The notes under the pieces: model-generated | What the model was told of the DNA's origin: nothing | Databases searched by the model: none | Seen by the model: only the letters and a program-made list of their open reading frames with translations | DNA from: a virus | DNA length: 37,648 bases | IMG/VR virus record: IMGVR_UViG_3300034103_000721 | Coordinates: 1-37,648 of that record | Direction: 5' to 3' (one strand) | Shown here: in pieces, positions 28,944 to 37,577 of the stretch | How the letters are laid out: each line of letters opens with the position of its first letter | Numbering within the stretch: position 1 is the first letter of the stretch | Translations under genes and position numbers: made by a program

Positions 28944-29255
28944 ATGGCGAAGGTTCTCGGCAAAGATGTTGTTTCCTCGATCACGGGAATCAACAACGAC
29001 AACATCATCAGCGTCACCGACACCAGCGAGTGCGAGACGATTGACATCAGCGCTCGCGGCAACGCTGGCGGCACGAACGGCTTCAAGTCGTATGCCGCAG
29101 GCTACGTTTCGCAGACCATTGAGGTCGAGTGCCTGTCGCACTCCTGCACGGTCGGCCAGCAGTTTGGCGATTTGGAGTGCATCTCCATCAGCGTCAACGA
29201 GCCGCTCGACGGCCCGGTAACGTATACCATCACGTTCGGGCCGGGCGCTGACTGA
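28944..29255 (+). CDS. Tail-tube-like protein, paralogue 2
   Basis: 103 residues. V-L-G-K-D near residues 4-8, T-I-E-V-E-C-L and N-E-P-L-D-G-P-V-T-Y-T-I. About the same length as its neighbours. An extra N-F-x-like insertion G-N-A-G-G-T-N-G-F-K-S distinguishes it. Ribosome site AGGAG ahead. Tail-tube role inferred from position and family resemblance. Confidence 0.7.
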   Translation: MAKVLGKDVVSSITGINNDNIISVTDTSECETIDISARGNAGGTNGFKSYAAGYVSQTIEVECLSHSCTVGQQFGDLECISISVNEPLDGPVTYTITFGPGAD

Positions 29256-29274
29256 CGCCCAATAGGAGCGTCAA

Positions 29275-29619
29275 GTGCCTGCTCTCAACATAGTTCTCGG
29301 CAAAGACTGCGTACTCACAGGCAGTCACATCGAGAACGACTACGTTCGCAATGTGTCTTATCAGCAGTCGGCAAAGACTGTTGAGTATCAGCCTTTCGGC
29401 CAGCGAGCGGTCTGCGTCCACAACGCCGGCTACGACTGCACCATCGAAGTCGAGATGCTCAAGGACACGGGAGCGCAGGCCAAGTTGCAGACCGGCGACG
29501 AAATCACGATCTCCGGTTCCGGCTATTCCGGTTCTTTCGTTATAGTCAACGTCAATCGCGATGAGCCGCTGGATGGAGCAGTCAGCGTGCGAATCACCGC
29601 GAAACTCACCTCTCTCTAG
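29275..29619 (+). CDS. Tail-tube-like protein, paralogue 3
   Basis: 114 residues from a GTG with AGGAGCG ahead. Contains I-V-L-G-K-D, T-I-E-V-E-M-L, L-Q-T-G-D-E-I-T-I-S and D-E-P-L-D-G-A-V-S-V-R-I. It shares the T/A-G-D-E-I-T-I-S string with paralogue 1, so those two may be closer relatives. Which of the three builds the tube cannot be told from sequence. Confidence 0.7.
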   Translation: MPALNIVLGKDCVLTGSHIENDYVRNVSYQQSAKTVEYQPFGQRAVCVHNAGYDCTIEVEMLKDTGAQAKLQTGDEITISGSGYSGSFVIVNVNRDEPLDGAVSVRITAKLTSL

Positions 29620-29627
29620 GAGCGTCG

Positions 29628-30110
29628 ATGAAGGAGTTCAAGGATGACATGGGGCGAACGTGGACGGTGCATCTGTCGTGCGCCAGCCTCAAGCGTGTCG
29701 CGGCCCATGCAGGGTTTGACATCGCAGACATCACCAACGGCAAGGCCCTAGATCTGTTTGGCGGAAACACTACGCACCTCCTCGACATCCTCTGGCCGCT
29801 CGTCAAGGCCGATGCCGAGAAGAGGGAGATCGACATCGACTCTTTTGGCGACGGCCTGCGTGGTGATTGCATGGCCGATGCCGCCGCAGTTCTCCAGGAG
29901 GAACTGCTAACTTTTTTCCCGAGCCAGCGGCGAGCGCTAATGCAAAAACTGCTGGCAAAGATGGAAAAGGTGGTGGCGGAAGCGTCAGTCGAACTGGAGA
30001 AGGAAATCGAAAGCGTCCAACTCCATACGGTTCGTGGTGGGAACTCGCCTACCAGTGTGCAGGAATCCTCGGAGTCAACCCAGACGAATGGACTCTCAGG
30101 GAACTCGTAG
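29628..30110 (+). CDS. Tail assembly chaperone, short form (gpG-like)
   Basis: 160 residues. Helical protein with R-T-W-T-V-H-L, L-K-R-V-A-A-H-A-G-F-D and D-S-F-G-D-G-L-R-G-D-C-M-A. It lies between the tail tube genes and the tape measure, the fixed place of tail chaperones. A shift of frame at 29912-29918 makes the long form. The normal frame after the slip site ends with a Ser/Thr-rich tail, a typical throw-away end. It assists tape-measure folding and tube assembly. Confidence 0.8.
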   Translation: MKEFKDDMGRTWTVHLSCASLKRVAAHAGFDIADITNGKALDLFGGNTTHLLDILWPLVKADAEKREIDIDSFGDGLRGDCMADAAAVLQEELLTFFPSQRRALMQKLLAKMEKVVAEASVELEKEIESVQLHTVRGGNSPTSVQESSESTQTNGLSGNS

Positions 30111-30316
30111 CGGCAAAGGACTCTAGGCTCGACAACGAATGGCTTCAGACCGCTTCGCTTGAGGCCCTGATAGCAAACGTCAATCGAGGCAAAGGCCAGC
30201 CGCCATACGATGTTTATCACTTCCATCCATACATGAAGAGGCCGGCGAAGACGTTGACAGCGGAAGAGTTCTTCCAGTTGTTAGGAGGTAACGGTGGCGG
30301 GCGCAGCGGCGATTAG
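29628..30316 (+). CDS. Tail assembly chaperone, frameshift product (gpGT-like)
   Basis: About 229 residues: 97 from the first frame to 29918, then 132 in the -1 frame from 29918. The -1 frame begins P-E-P-A-A, runs through a Gly/Lys linker, then S-W-W-E-L-A-Y-Q-C-A-G-I-L-G and N-P-D-E-W-T-L-R-E-L, a chaperone T-domain pattern. It ends 23 bases inside the tape-measure gene. The second frame has no start of its own with a ribosome site, which supports the frameshift. The ratio of products controls tail length in related phages. Confidence 0.8.
29896..29918 (+). other. Predicted -1 programmed frameshift site
   Basis: Heptamer T-TTT-TTC (29912-29918) reads ACT-TTT-TTC in frame 0, a canonical X-XXY-YYZ slip site. 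AGGAGG at 29896-29901 lies 10 bases upstream, the distance at which internal Shine-Dalgarno sequences stimulate -1 shifting, as in E. coli dnaX. Confidence 0.75.
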
Positions 30317-33275
30317 AGGTGGTGGAGTAGCGATTGAGATCGGCGCTGATACGCGCCGATTCTTCGCCGCCTTGAATGCCATGCAGGCGCGCATGAGGGC
30401 GCTGGGATCGACGATCAACTCAATCGGCGCTCGAATGACGGCAATGGGCGCTGCCGCTACTGCGCCGTTTGCTCTTGCCGCAAGGCAGTCTGCTGCGTTT
30501 CAGGACACGATGTCCGCTGTCGGTGCTGTCACTGATGCAACTGGGGCCGACTTCCAGGCTCTCAAAGACAAGGCGATGGCTCTCGGGGCATCGACAAGTT
30601 TCACGGCACAGCAAGTGGCAGAGGGCATGCAGGCTCTCGGCCAGGGTGGCTTCACTGTGCAGGAGACTCTTGGCGCAATTGACGGCACGCTTCTGCTCGC
30701 GCGTGCTGGAATGCTCGACCTTGGCGCGGCGACAGAAATCACGGTCGCCACGCTGCGATCATTCAAGATGCCAGCCCAAGAGGCCGGGAAGGTAGCCGAC
30801 ATCCTGGCTATGGCTGCGAACTCGTCGAACGCCACGGTGCAGGGCCTTGGCGAAGCCCTCTCGACCATTGGCGGAATCGCGTCCACCGCCGGTGCCAGCC
30901 TCACGGAGGTCACCGCAGCCATCGGCCTGCTGGCTGATCGCGGCATGCAGGGCAGCGAGGCAGGCACTGCACTTCGTCGAGTGCTTATCGGCCTTGCCCA
31001 AGAGCAGAAGGCTCTGCGAAATATGGGCGTCGAGGTCAAAGACCCGAAGACCGGCAAACTCAAGCCTCTCAAGGTGATCCTGGCCGAACTGAAGACGGCT
31101 ATGGCTGGCATGGACGATACGGACCGTATCGCCAAGTTGTCCAAGATCTTCGACGTATTCGGTGCGAATGCTGTTCTCCAGTTGATGAATGCCGGTGATT
31201 CTCTGGAGACGCTCGACCAGAAGTTGCAGAACAGCGGAGGATCTGCTGCTCGCGTTGCTACGCAGATGGATGACAATCTTGGCGGCAGCATGCGAATGCT
31301 CTCGTCAGCAATCGAGTCCGTTGCACTGGCAGTCGGAGAGGCTCTGACGCCCGCGCTGCGAAGCATCATGGACTATATGTCGCAACTGGCGGCAGGAATT
31401 GCTGAAGCAGTCGCCAGGAACCAGGGCTTCATTGTAGCCATTGCTGGCTCTGCCGCTGCCGTCACTGCTGCCGGAACTGCATTCCTCGGCCTTGGAACGA
31501 CGCTGCAAGTTGGAGCGTTCGCGCTAGGTGGATTCACCAAGACGCTCGGCCTAGTGATTGCCCCGGTGTCGATGCTCGTTGGAACTGCCAGCGGCATCAC
31601 GTCTTCGTTTGCTCGTGTCGTTGGTGCAGTCGCAAGCATCACGACGCCGCTCATTACTGCTTCTGGAGCGATGGTGGCATTCGCTGCGAGATCGGTAGCA
31701 GCCGCCGCAAACTACATCGCATCACTCGTCGCCATGACTGCCGCCACGTTGACGAACATGGCTATCGTTGGAGCGTCATGGATCGGAGCGGGCATTGCGG
31801 CCACGGGGGCCTTCCTGGCTCACATCAAGGCCCTCATCACCTATTACACGGGCCAACTGGCCTTTATGACCGCCATCACGATTACGCGGCTAGGCCAGAC
31901 GGCTGCTGCGTGGGCGTCTCAGGCAATCGCCGGAATGGCCGCTTGGCTTGGAGCCACCGTGGTGGCAGTGGCCGGATACCTTGGGCAACTCGCCCTGGCA
32001 GTAGGTGGCACAGTGGCTGCAGCCGCTTCTATGGCTGCTGCGTGGCTCGCCCCTGCTGCGCCCTTCCTGGCAGTGGCAGCAGCCGTATACGGGCTTGGGA
32101 AGGCCCTCCAGAGCGTCGGAGGAAGCGGTGGTTCCATAGCATCGTCGCTCACCTCGATGTTCCAGCCCATCAGTGCCGGGTTCCAGCAAGTGCTGGCAGA
32201 TGCCACCATCGTTTTTTCAGACCTGTGGAATACGGCCACAACGACGTTCGCAGGCATCTCCGACGCGATCATGGCCGGTGATATGTCCCTGGCATTTGAG
32301 GTGCTGTGGGCGGGATTGCAGGCCGCATGGCTGCGCGGGCAGCAGGCAGTGATGGGGTACATCGACGGCTTCGTTGAGTACCTCCAGAATCGCTGGGGCG
32401 ATATGTCAACGAGCCTAGCCGTCCTCATAACGCAGGCCCTAGGTGCAGTCGAGAGGGCCTGGATATACACGACCGGTGCCATGTTTTCCGCGTGGGACTC
32501 GGCGGTCAGCGGCATCCTCAACGTCTGGGACACGGCAATCGGCGCGATTCAGAAAGCAATCGCGTATATCCGCTCGTTCTTTGACGAGACAATCGACTAC
32601 GAAGCCATCGAGCGGCAGATCGACGAGGCCAACAAGGCTCGCAAGGAGGGCCGCGAATCTTCTGCGAGGCAACGCGCCGGGAAGCGTCAGGAGCAGATCG
32701 ACCAGAGCGTAAAGAAAGAGGAGGACACGGTCCGCATTCTCGTTGAGGACAACGCAAGCAATCAGAGAGACAGGGCGGAACGCACGGCACAGCGAGCAGG
32801 CGACAGGGAGTACGGTGTCCAGCAGGCAGATGCCAATCTTGGCAACGCCAGGGCAAGGGCCGAAGCAGCGCGCGAAGGGGCAGACCTCATCAAGCAGGCC
32901 GCTGAAGCCAGCAGCACAGAAGACCTTGCTGCCTACTATCAGCGGGCGAAGCAGTTGCTGGAGAAGGGCCTCATAACGCAGGAGCAATTCGACCGCATCG
33001 AGGCTGCCGTTGACGCCGGTGCGGAGAAACTCGATGACAAGCGAGTGCGCGACGCCAACACGGCAGAGCGAGAGGCAGAGGCCAAGGCAGCGAATGAGGC
33101 TGCTGCTGGCGTTGCTGCCGAGACATCCAAGGCAGAGGTGGCTGGCACGTTTAGTGCGATGGCGGTTGGCGGCCTTTCGTACGGCTCCAATCTCGCAGAG
33201 AGAACCGCCAAGGCATGCGAAAAGATCGCTGAAAACACAAAGCCTGGGCGCAACGGGGCAGAGGTGCAGGCATGA
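30294..33275 (+). CDS. Tail tape-measure protein
   Basis: 993 residues from a GTG with AGGAGG ahead. N-terminal coiled coil (about 20-70), then the TP901/PhageMin_Tail-type core (Q-D-T-M-S-A-V-G-A-V-T near 67-77, F-T-A-Q-Q-V-A-E-G-M-Q-A-L-G-Q-G-G-F, L-A-D-R-G-M-Q-G-S-E-A-G-T-A-L). A long hydrophobic stretch (about 370-610) carries several membrane-like segments, and a charged coiled coil (about 770-960) follows. It sets tail length and acts in DNA entry. By the rough rule of 1.5 angstrom per residue, the tail would be near 150 nm. Confidence 0.92.
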   Translation: MAGAAAIRGGGVAIEIGADTRRFFAALNAMQARMRALGSTINSIGARMTAMGAAATAPFALAARQSAAFQDTMSAVGAVTDATGADFQALKDKAMALGASTSFTAQQVAEGMQALGQGGFTVQETLGAIDGTLLLARAGMLDLGAATEITVATLRSFKMPAQEAGKVADILAMAANSSNATVQGLGEALSTIGGIASTAGASLTEVTAAIGLLADRGMQGSEAGTALRRVLIGLAQEQKALRNMGVEVKDPKTGKLKPLKVILAELKTAMAGMDDTDRIAKLSKIFDVFGANAVLQLMNAGDSLETLDQKLQNSGGSAARVATQMDDNLGGSMRMLSSAIESVALAVGEALTPALRSIMDYMSQLAAGIAEAVARNQGFIVAIAGSAAAVTAAGTAFLGLGTTLQVGAFALGGFTKTLGLVIAPVSMLVGTASGITSSFARVVGAVASITTPLITASGAMVAFAARSVAAAANYIASLVAMTAATLTNMAIVGASWIGAGIAATGAFLAHIKALITYYTGQLAFMTAITITRLGQTAAAWASQAIAGMAAWLGATVVAVAGYLGQLALAVGGTVAAAASMAAAWLAPAAPFLAVAAAVYGLGKALQSVGGSGGSIASSLTSMFQPISAGFQQVLADATIVFSDLWNTATTTFAGISDAIMAGDMSLAFEVLWAGLQAAWLRGQQAVMGYIDGFVEYLQNRWGDMSTSLAVLITQALGAVERAWIYTTGAMFSAWDSAVSGILNVWDTAIGAIQKAIAYIRSFFDETIDYEAIERQIDEANKARKEGRESSARQRAGKRQEQIDQSVKKEEDTVRILVEDNASNQRDRAERTAQRAGDREYGVQQADANLGNARARAEAAREGADLIKQAAEASSTEDLAAYYQRAKQLLEKGLITQEQFDRIEAAVDAGAEKLDDKRVRDANTAEREAEAKAANEAAAGVAAETSKAEVAGTFSAMAVGGLSYGSNLAERTAKACEKIAENTKPGRNGAEVQA

Positions 33276-34111
33276 GTCAGTTGCAGTGGTTGGAGGATGC
33301 CGGTTCGCGTAGCGCAAAGATCACGCGGCTAGGCACGAAGGACAAGGCCACGCTTCAGGTCAAGTTCAAGTGCTTCGGCACGTTCAGCGACACAGAGGTT
33401 CACGACCAAGCGGCCATCTTCTTCAATGCAAATCGACTCTACACTGCCGCCGGGCATATCTTTCTCGTACAGACATATGAAATCGAACATCTAGGCGGTG
33501 ACGCCTGGGAGGTGGTCGCACACTACGAGTCGATGGGGACTGACGGCGACGAGCCCGATCCGCTCAAGAGGTCGCGATCGTTCGACACAACTGGGCAAAC
33601 CACCCACATGAACGCCGCCTACGCAGAGCGACGTTATGGGGAGAACGCGCCCGATATGAAGGGCGCAATCGGAGTGGATGCCGACAGTGTCAAGGGCGTC
33701 GATGTCATAACGCCCGCGCTGCAATGGCAGGAGCAGTACGATGTGCCGTCGCAGTTTGTCGGCGACTCCTACATCCGTGCCGTCGCAGACCTGACAGGCA
33801 AAGTCAACAGTGGAGCGTTTCGCGGATTTGATGCCGGGGAGGTGCTGTTCGCCGGATGCAGCGGCTCGCAGCAGTGGGACTCCGAAAAGGGCGATGGTCC
33901 GTGGAGCCTCGCGTACAAGTTTATCGCCTCGCCAAACGCAACCAACCTGTCAGTCGGCGGCATCGGTGGCATCACCAAGAAGGGTCACGAGTACCTCTGG
34001 GTGCGGTACGAAGATGATGTGGCACAGAATACGCTGCTTCGCAAGCCCAAGGCCGTGTACGTCAACGAAGTGTATCGTTCCGGCGACTTTGGCTCTCTGG
34101 GGCTAGGGTGA
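33272..34111 (+). CDS. Tail protein of unknown function
   Basis: 279 residues starting ATGA on the tape-measure stop. Beta-rich with repeated aromatic/Gly segments; D-A-G-E-V-L-F-A-G-C-S-G-S-Q-Q-W-D and W-S-L-A-Y-K-F-I-A-S-P-N are distinctive. The position immediately after the tape measure is that of distal-tail/baseplate proteins. Not matched to a characterised family. Confidence 0.65.
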   Translation: MSQLQWLEDAGSRSAKITRLGTKDKATLQVKFKCFGTFSDTEVHDQAAIFFNANRLYTAAGHIFLVQTYEIEHLGGDAWEVVAHYESMGTDGDEPDPLKRSRSFDTTGQTTHMNAAYAERRYGENAPDMKGAIGVDADSVKGVDVITPALQWQEQYDVPSQFVGDSYIRAVADLTGKVNSGAFRGFDAGEVLFAGCSGSQQWDSEKGDGPWSLAYKFIASPNATNLSVGGIGGITKKGHEYLWVRYEDDVAQNTLLRKPKAVYVNEVYRSGDFGSLGLG

Positions 34112-34114
34112 GCA

Positions 34115-34858
34115 ATGCGCGCAGATGGCCGCATAGAGCAAGGCGACTTGCTCCGCAATGCAATCTCGGCCAGGGCGTGGAATCGCGCCCAGGAAGCGGC
34201 CGACATAGTGCTAGGGACTCACCAGAAAGGCAGCGGCGTCGATTTCTGGGGAGCGCCCTACATTCGCGTCTATGCTCGCAACTCAAGCGGCGTCGATGTT
34301 CCGCGATGGGGAGTGCTTGAGATAGGCGGCGTTGAGGTTGACCCCGGAACCGGGCCGGGGACTCCGGGGAAGGCGCAGTTTGAGGCCATGCCGGTGCTGG
34401 TTGGCAATAAGCCAACGTCGAGCGCCGATTCCAAAATCATGATTGCGGTTGAGCCAATCGCAAGCAACGCTGTTGGCCGCGTGGCCGTTGCAGGCGTCGT
34501 GCAGTGCAAGATTTCCGGCGGCGAAGGCTCCAACGTCAAGGCCAAGGCAGACGATGTCGAGGCGCTAGAGAAGTCGCCAGACGGCCCAGGTGTCATTCTC
34601 TGGAGCAATGACGAGTGGGCCTTGATCCGCTTTGGTGGAGGTGGAGGCGGTGGGCTGCGTGTTGGCACCGTTTCCTCATCTTGGATGAAGGGATCGACGC
34701 GCAGCATCGACGAATGCGACGAAGACTTTTCGCCGCTTGACGAGACTTTCGACGCGACCAACTACTTTGCGGACGTGATCTTCACAAGCGGAACCCGCAA
34801 GGTTGCTTGCGGCAAGGTTGGGCAGAAGTGGATTCTGATCGCAGCGGAGTGCGCGTGA
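34115..34858 (+). CDS. Tail-associated protein of unknown function
   Basis: 247 residues. The N-terminal half is helical then beta, the middle contains P-G-T-G-P-G-T-P-G-K-A-Q-F-E and a glycine run F-G-G-G-G-G-G-G-L-R, and the C-terminal part is acidic (D-E-C-D-E-D-F-S-P-L-D-E-T-F-D). The stop shares its A with the next start (TGATG). Likely part of the tail tip complex by position. Not recognised. Confidence 0.6.
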   Translation: MRADGRIEQGDLLRNAISARAWNRAQEAADIVLGTHQKGSGVDFWGAPYIRVYARNSSGVDVPRWGVLEIGGVEVDPGTGPGTPGKAQFEAMPVLVGNKPTSSADSKIMIAVEPIASNAVGRVAVAGVVQCKISGGEGSNVKAKADDVEALEKSPDGPGVILWSNDEWALIRFGGGGGGGLRVGTVSSSWMKGSTRSIDECDEDFSPLDETFDATNYFADVIFTSGTRKVACGKVGQKWILIAAECA

Positions 34859-37212
34859 TGCTTGAGTTGCTGGCGACAATCGCATCGGACCCGCTCGGCC
34901 TGGTCGTGGGCGGCGTCTTCCTGCTCGCGGCCGGCATGTTCCCGGTTGGCTTGATGCTCGGCGGCAGTTGTTCGCCGTGCTGCGGGTGCAGTGCCTGCAC
35001 GGAAGGCACGCTGCCGGAAACGCTGACCGTCACGTTTAACGGCTACAGCGACAAGACGCAAGGGCCGGATTTGATCACGCTCGGGTTTCAGTCGTGCTTC
35101 GGCAGTGGCGCGACTGCTCGCGTCACCGCGCCGGGCGGCGATCCAGAAACAGACAAGGGGCCGATCTCTGCGGTGTCGCTCACTGGAGGCGGCAGCGGCT
35201 ACGCGCAGCTCGGCCGCGTCGCCCCGACTCTGACAGCGAGCGGCGGAAGCGGAACGGGTGCCACGTTCACGGTTACGCTGGCGAACGCGAAGGATGTTTG
35301 CAACATCGACTACTGGAAGGTGGCGAAAGTCACACAAGCCGGCGGCTCTGGCTACGTCGAGGGGGATGAACTCACGATCACTGCTTCTGAAGGCGACACG
35401 GTGACGGCGAATGCAGTTGTCACACTGGTCGAGCAACGCGAGCCGCCGACGCTCGCGGCCACGGCCACTGGCGGTTCCGGCGCCAGCCTGACGGTCTCGA
35501 TCGCCGAAAACGCAGGCAGCCCGCAAACGTGGCGAGTATCCGGGATCACTGTGGGCAGCGGCGGCAGCGGCTACACGGATGGAGCGTCCGTCACGATCAC
35601 CGCCGCGTCAGGCGACACAACGCAAGCGGCGGCGACGGCGACGATCCAAACCAAGCGAGTCGCTCCAACGGTGTCGGTGGTGGAATATACCGTTGCCGGC
35701 AGCGGAGCCGTTGTCACAGTCACGCTCACGGAGACACCAAACTGGCAGGGCTCCGGCCGATCGGTCTGGCGGGTCACGGCGTTTACTGTCGTGGATGGCG
35801 GCTCTGGCTACGTCGAGGGCGACTCATTCGAGGCCATCGTAACCGACGGGGTGGTCATGCCAGGGCAGGATGCGATTTGCCTCGTCTCGTCCGTCGACGA
35901 GACCGGCGCTGTGCTGGCGGTGGAGCTGTTGGAACAAGGCGCGTACTACAAGCAAGGCAGTAGTATCGAGCGGGTAAACGTCAGCGATGGCGGCACATAC
36001 TGGCGGACTGACGGCGAGAACGCCTGGGACGTGCAAAACGGCGGAATCTATTACCGCGAGGACGAGAGCGTCTCGCCTTACGTCTCGCCTGTTACTGTCA
36101 CGATCTCACAACAATCCCCAAGCACCGGCACCGGCGCGGAACTCACAGCCACCGTTGACGATGACACGGCAAGCCCCACGTTCGGCCAGATTACTGGCGT
36201 CACAATCGACGACGGCGGGGATGGATACCTCGCGTGGAAGTGGCGGAATACGACGTGCTGCGGCGACTACTGGAACGGCCTCAGCGTTGTGGTGAAGCGA
36301 TCAAACTATGACAGCAGCAACGCCTGCCGCTACGCGCACCGCCTGTGCGGCGTCGGCAACACTGGCAGCAATTTTGGGCAAGTAGAGGTGTTCTACAACG
36401 GGCCGACAACGCCGCCGACGGTGGTGCTAGCCTCTGAACTGGCAGAACCATTCGGGGAACCATTCGCGGGGTATAGTAGCTCCATGTGCAATGCAACTTT
36501 CACGGCCAGCGGCAACCTGACAGACTGCTCCGATTGGTCGGGCGTCTCGTTCTCCGCGAGCGGCGGCAGGACGGCGACCGTCTCAGTGGGCGGGGTGTAC
36601 GACCCGCTGTTCCGCAACCCTGGCGGCTTGGCGTGTCATATCTGCTGCAAGGGGGATGTAGAGATGCCGGCAGAGATTGAAGCCAACATCCAGATTGAAG
36701 ACATTGGCCCTGCGCCTGGCGCGCACAACTCCGGGACTTATGTGCTGACGCCTTACTGGAACGGCTACCAAGGGTTTTACCCGTGGACGGCAAATAACAA
36801 TACGACAATGACGAACATTGTGATTGCCTACGAAGTGTGCGCTCATCAGGACCATGCGGGCTTTTCGGCAGATGGTTATGGGTGCGACGATTGCCACAAG
36901 AAGTGCCGCGTTGTCGCTAGCATAGGCACCGACTCGGCGCTTAATTTTCCTTTTTGGTGGTTTGACTCCCGCCGTTGTGTGAACAAGGACGGACAACTCA
37001 TTGAAGACCAGTGCGGCGGCATGTGCGAGGCAACGCCGATCTGTAATTTGTCCGGCAAGTCGTTTTCCCTGTGCCTCGAACAGCAATATCCGTGGGACTG
37101 GAAGAACCAATGCGGCAGCATTGAAGGAGGCATTAACTGGGCACTGGACGGAAGTCCAGATCCTAGCCTCTTCAACGACCGTTGCGGAGCAATCACAATC
37201 GACATTCAATGA
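34858..37212 (+). CDS. Large Cys-rich tail-tip protein with GGSGY repeats
   Basis: 784 residues. Residues 12-36 form a hydrophobic helix, followed at once by C-S-P-C-C-G-C-S-A-C (38-47). Then four or five repeats of about 70-110 residues with G-G-S-G-Y-x-x-G and beta-strand Thr/Ala stretches, as in receptor-binding or tail-tip proteins. The C-terminal third has many Cys (T-T-C-C-G-D-Y; H-I-C-C-K-G; C-D-D-C-H-K-K-C), perhaps disulfide or metal sites. Predicted distal tail/receptor-binding role. A hydrophobic N-terminus on a virion protein is unusual. Start chosen at the TGATG overlap. Confidence 0.65.
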   Translation: MLELLATIASDPLGLVVGGVFLLAAGMFPVGLMLGGSCSPCCGCSACTEGTLPETLTVTFNGYSDKTQGPDLITLGFQSCFGSGATARVTAPGGDPETDKGPISAVSLTGGGSGYAQLGRVAPTLTASGGSGTGATFTVTLANAKDVCNIDYWKVAKVTQAGGSGYVEGDELTITASEGDTVTANAVVTLVEQREPPTLAATATGGSGASLTVSIAENAGSPQTWRVSGITVGSGGSGYTDGASVTITAASGDTTQAAATATIQTKRVAPTVSVVEYTVAGSGAVVTVTLTETPNWQGSGRSVWRVTAFTVVDGGSGYVEGDSFEAIVTDGVVMPGQDAICLVSSVDETGAVLAVELLEQGAYYKQGSSIERVNVSDGGTYWRTDGENAWDVQNGGIYYREDESVSPYVSPVTVTISQQSPSTGTGAELTATVDDDTASPTFGQITGVTIDDGGDGYLAWKWRNTTCCGDYWNGLSVVVKRSNYDSSNACRYAHRLCGVGNTGSNFGQVEVFYNGPTTPPTVVLASELAEPFGEPFAGYSSSMCNATFTASGNLTDCSDWSGVSFSASGGRTATVSVGGVYDPLFRNPGGLACHICCKGDVEMPAEIEANIQIEDIGPAPGAHNSGTYVLTPYWNGYQGFYPWTANNNTTMTNIVIAYEVCAHQDHAGFSADGYGCDDCHKKCRVVASIGTDSALNFPFWWFDSRRCVNKDGQLIEDQCGGMCEATPICNLSGKSFSLCLEQQYPWDWKNQCGSIEGGINWALDGSPDPSLFNDRCGAITIDIQ

Positions 37213-37532
37213 CGTATTGCGACTTCAACAACCCGACGTTGACCTGCCCCACCTGCGGCTACGTTGCCAAGAGGCTGCCGACGTACCGCGAGTGCCGCCC
37301 AGTGCCGGAAAAGGTCTGGCGGCCCATCGCCATCGGCGACCTCGTCGAGCGTGGCCTGACGGCCATCGGCATCACGAAGGAGCGGGTCGAAAAAATCACC
37401 CGCACCGAGGGCAAGCCCGGCGGCTGCGGATGCGGGGCGCGGCAGAAGTGGCTGAACGACGTCGGATACAAGGCCCAGTACGCGATCCGCGACGGATACA
37501 AGGCGGTCGAGCGGTTTTACCTCGGCGAGTAA
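37209..37532 (+). CDS. Small protein with zinc-ribbon-like cysteines
   Basis: 107 residues, ATGA overlap with the previous stop. C-P-T-C (13-16) with Cys29 and C-x-C (73-75) could bind zinc. C-terminal half is helical and charged (C-G-A-R-Q-K-W-L-N-D-V-G-Y-K-A-Q-Y-A-I-R-D-G). Ends the tail operon. No family recognised. Confidence 0.65.
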   Translation: MTYCDFNNPTLTCPTCGYVAKRLPTYRECRPVPEKVWRPIAIGDLVERGLTAIGITKERVEKITRTEGKPGGCGCGARQKWLNDVGYKAQYAIRDGYKAVERFYLGE

Positions 37533-37577
37533 CGCCCCGCTTGACGCATCAGCCATGCTGCGGGCGAAAGGGATGCC

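Noticed and set aside
29867-30316. Independent gene for the second tail chaperone frame
   Set aside because: No start with a ribosome site, and a canonical slip site with stimulator joins it to the preceding gene.
32439-33317. 292-codon minus-strand frame opposite the tape measure
   Set aside because: Antisense shadow with Leu/Cys/Arg bias and no ribosome site.
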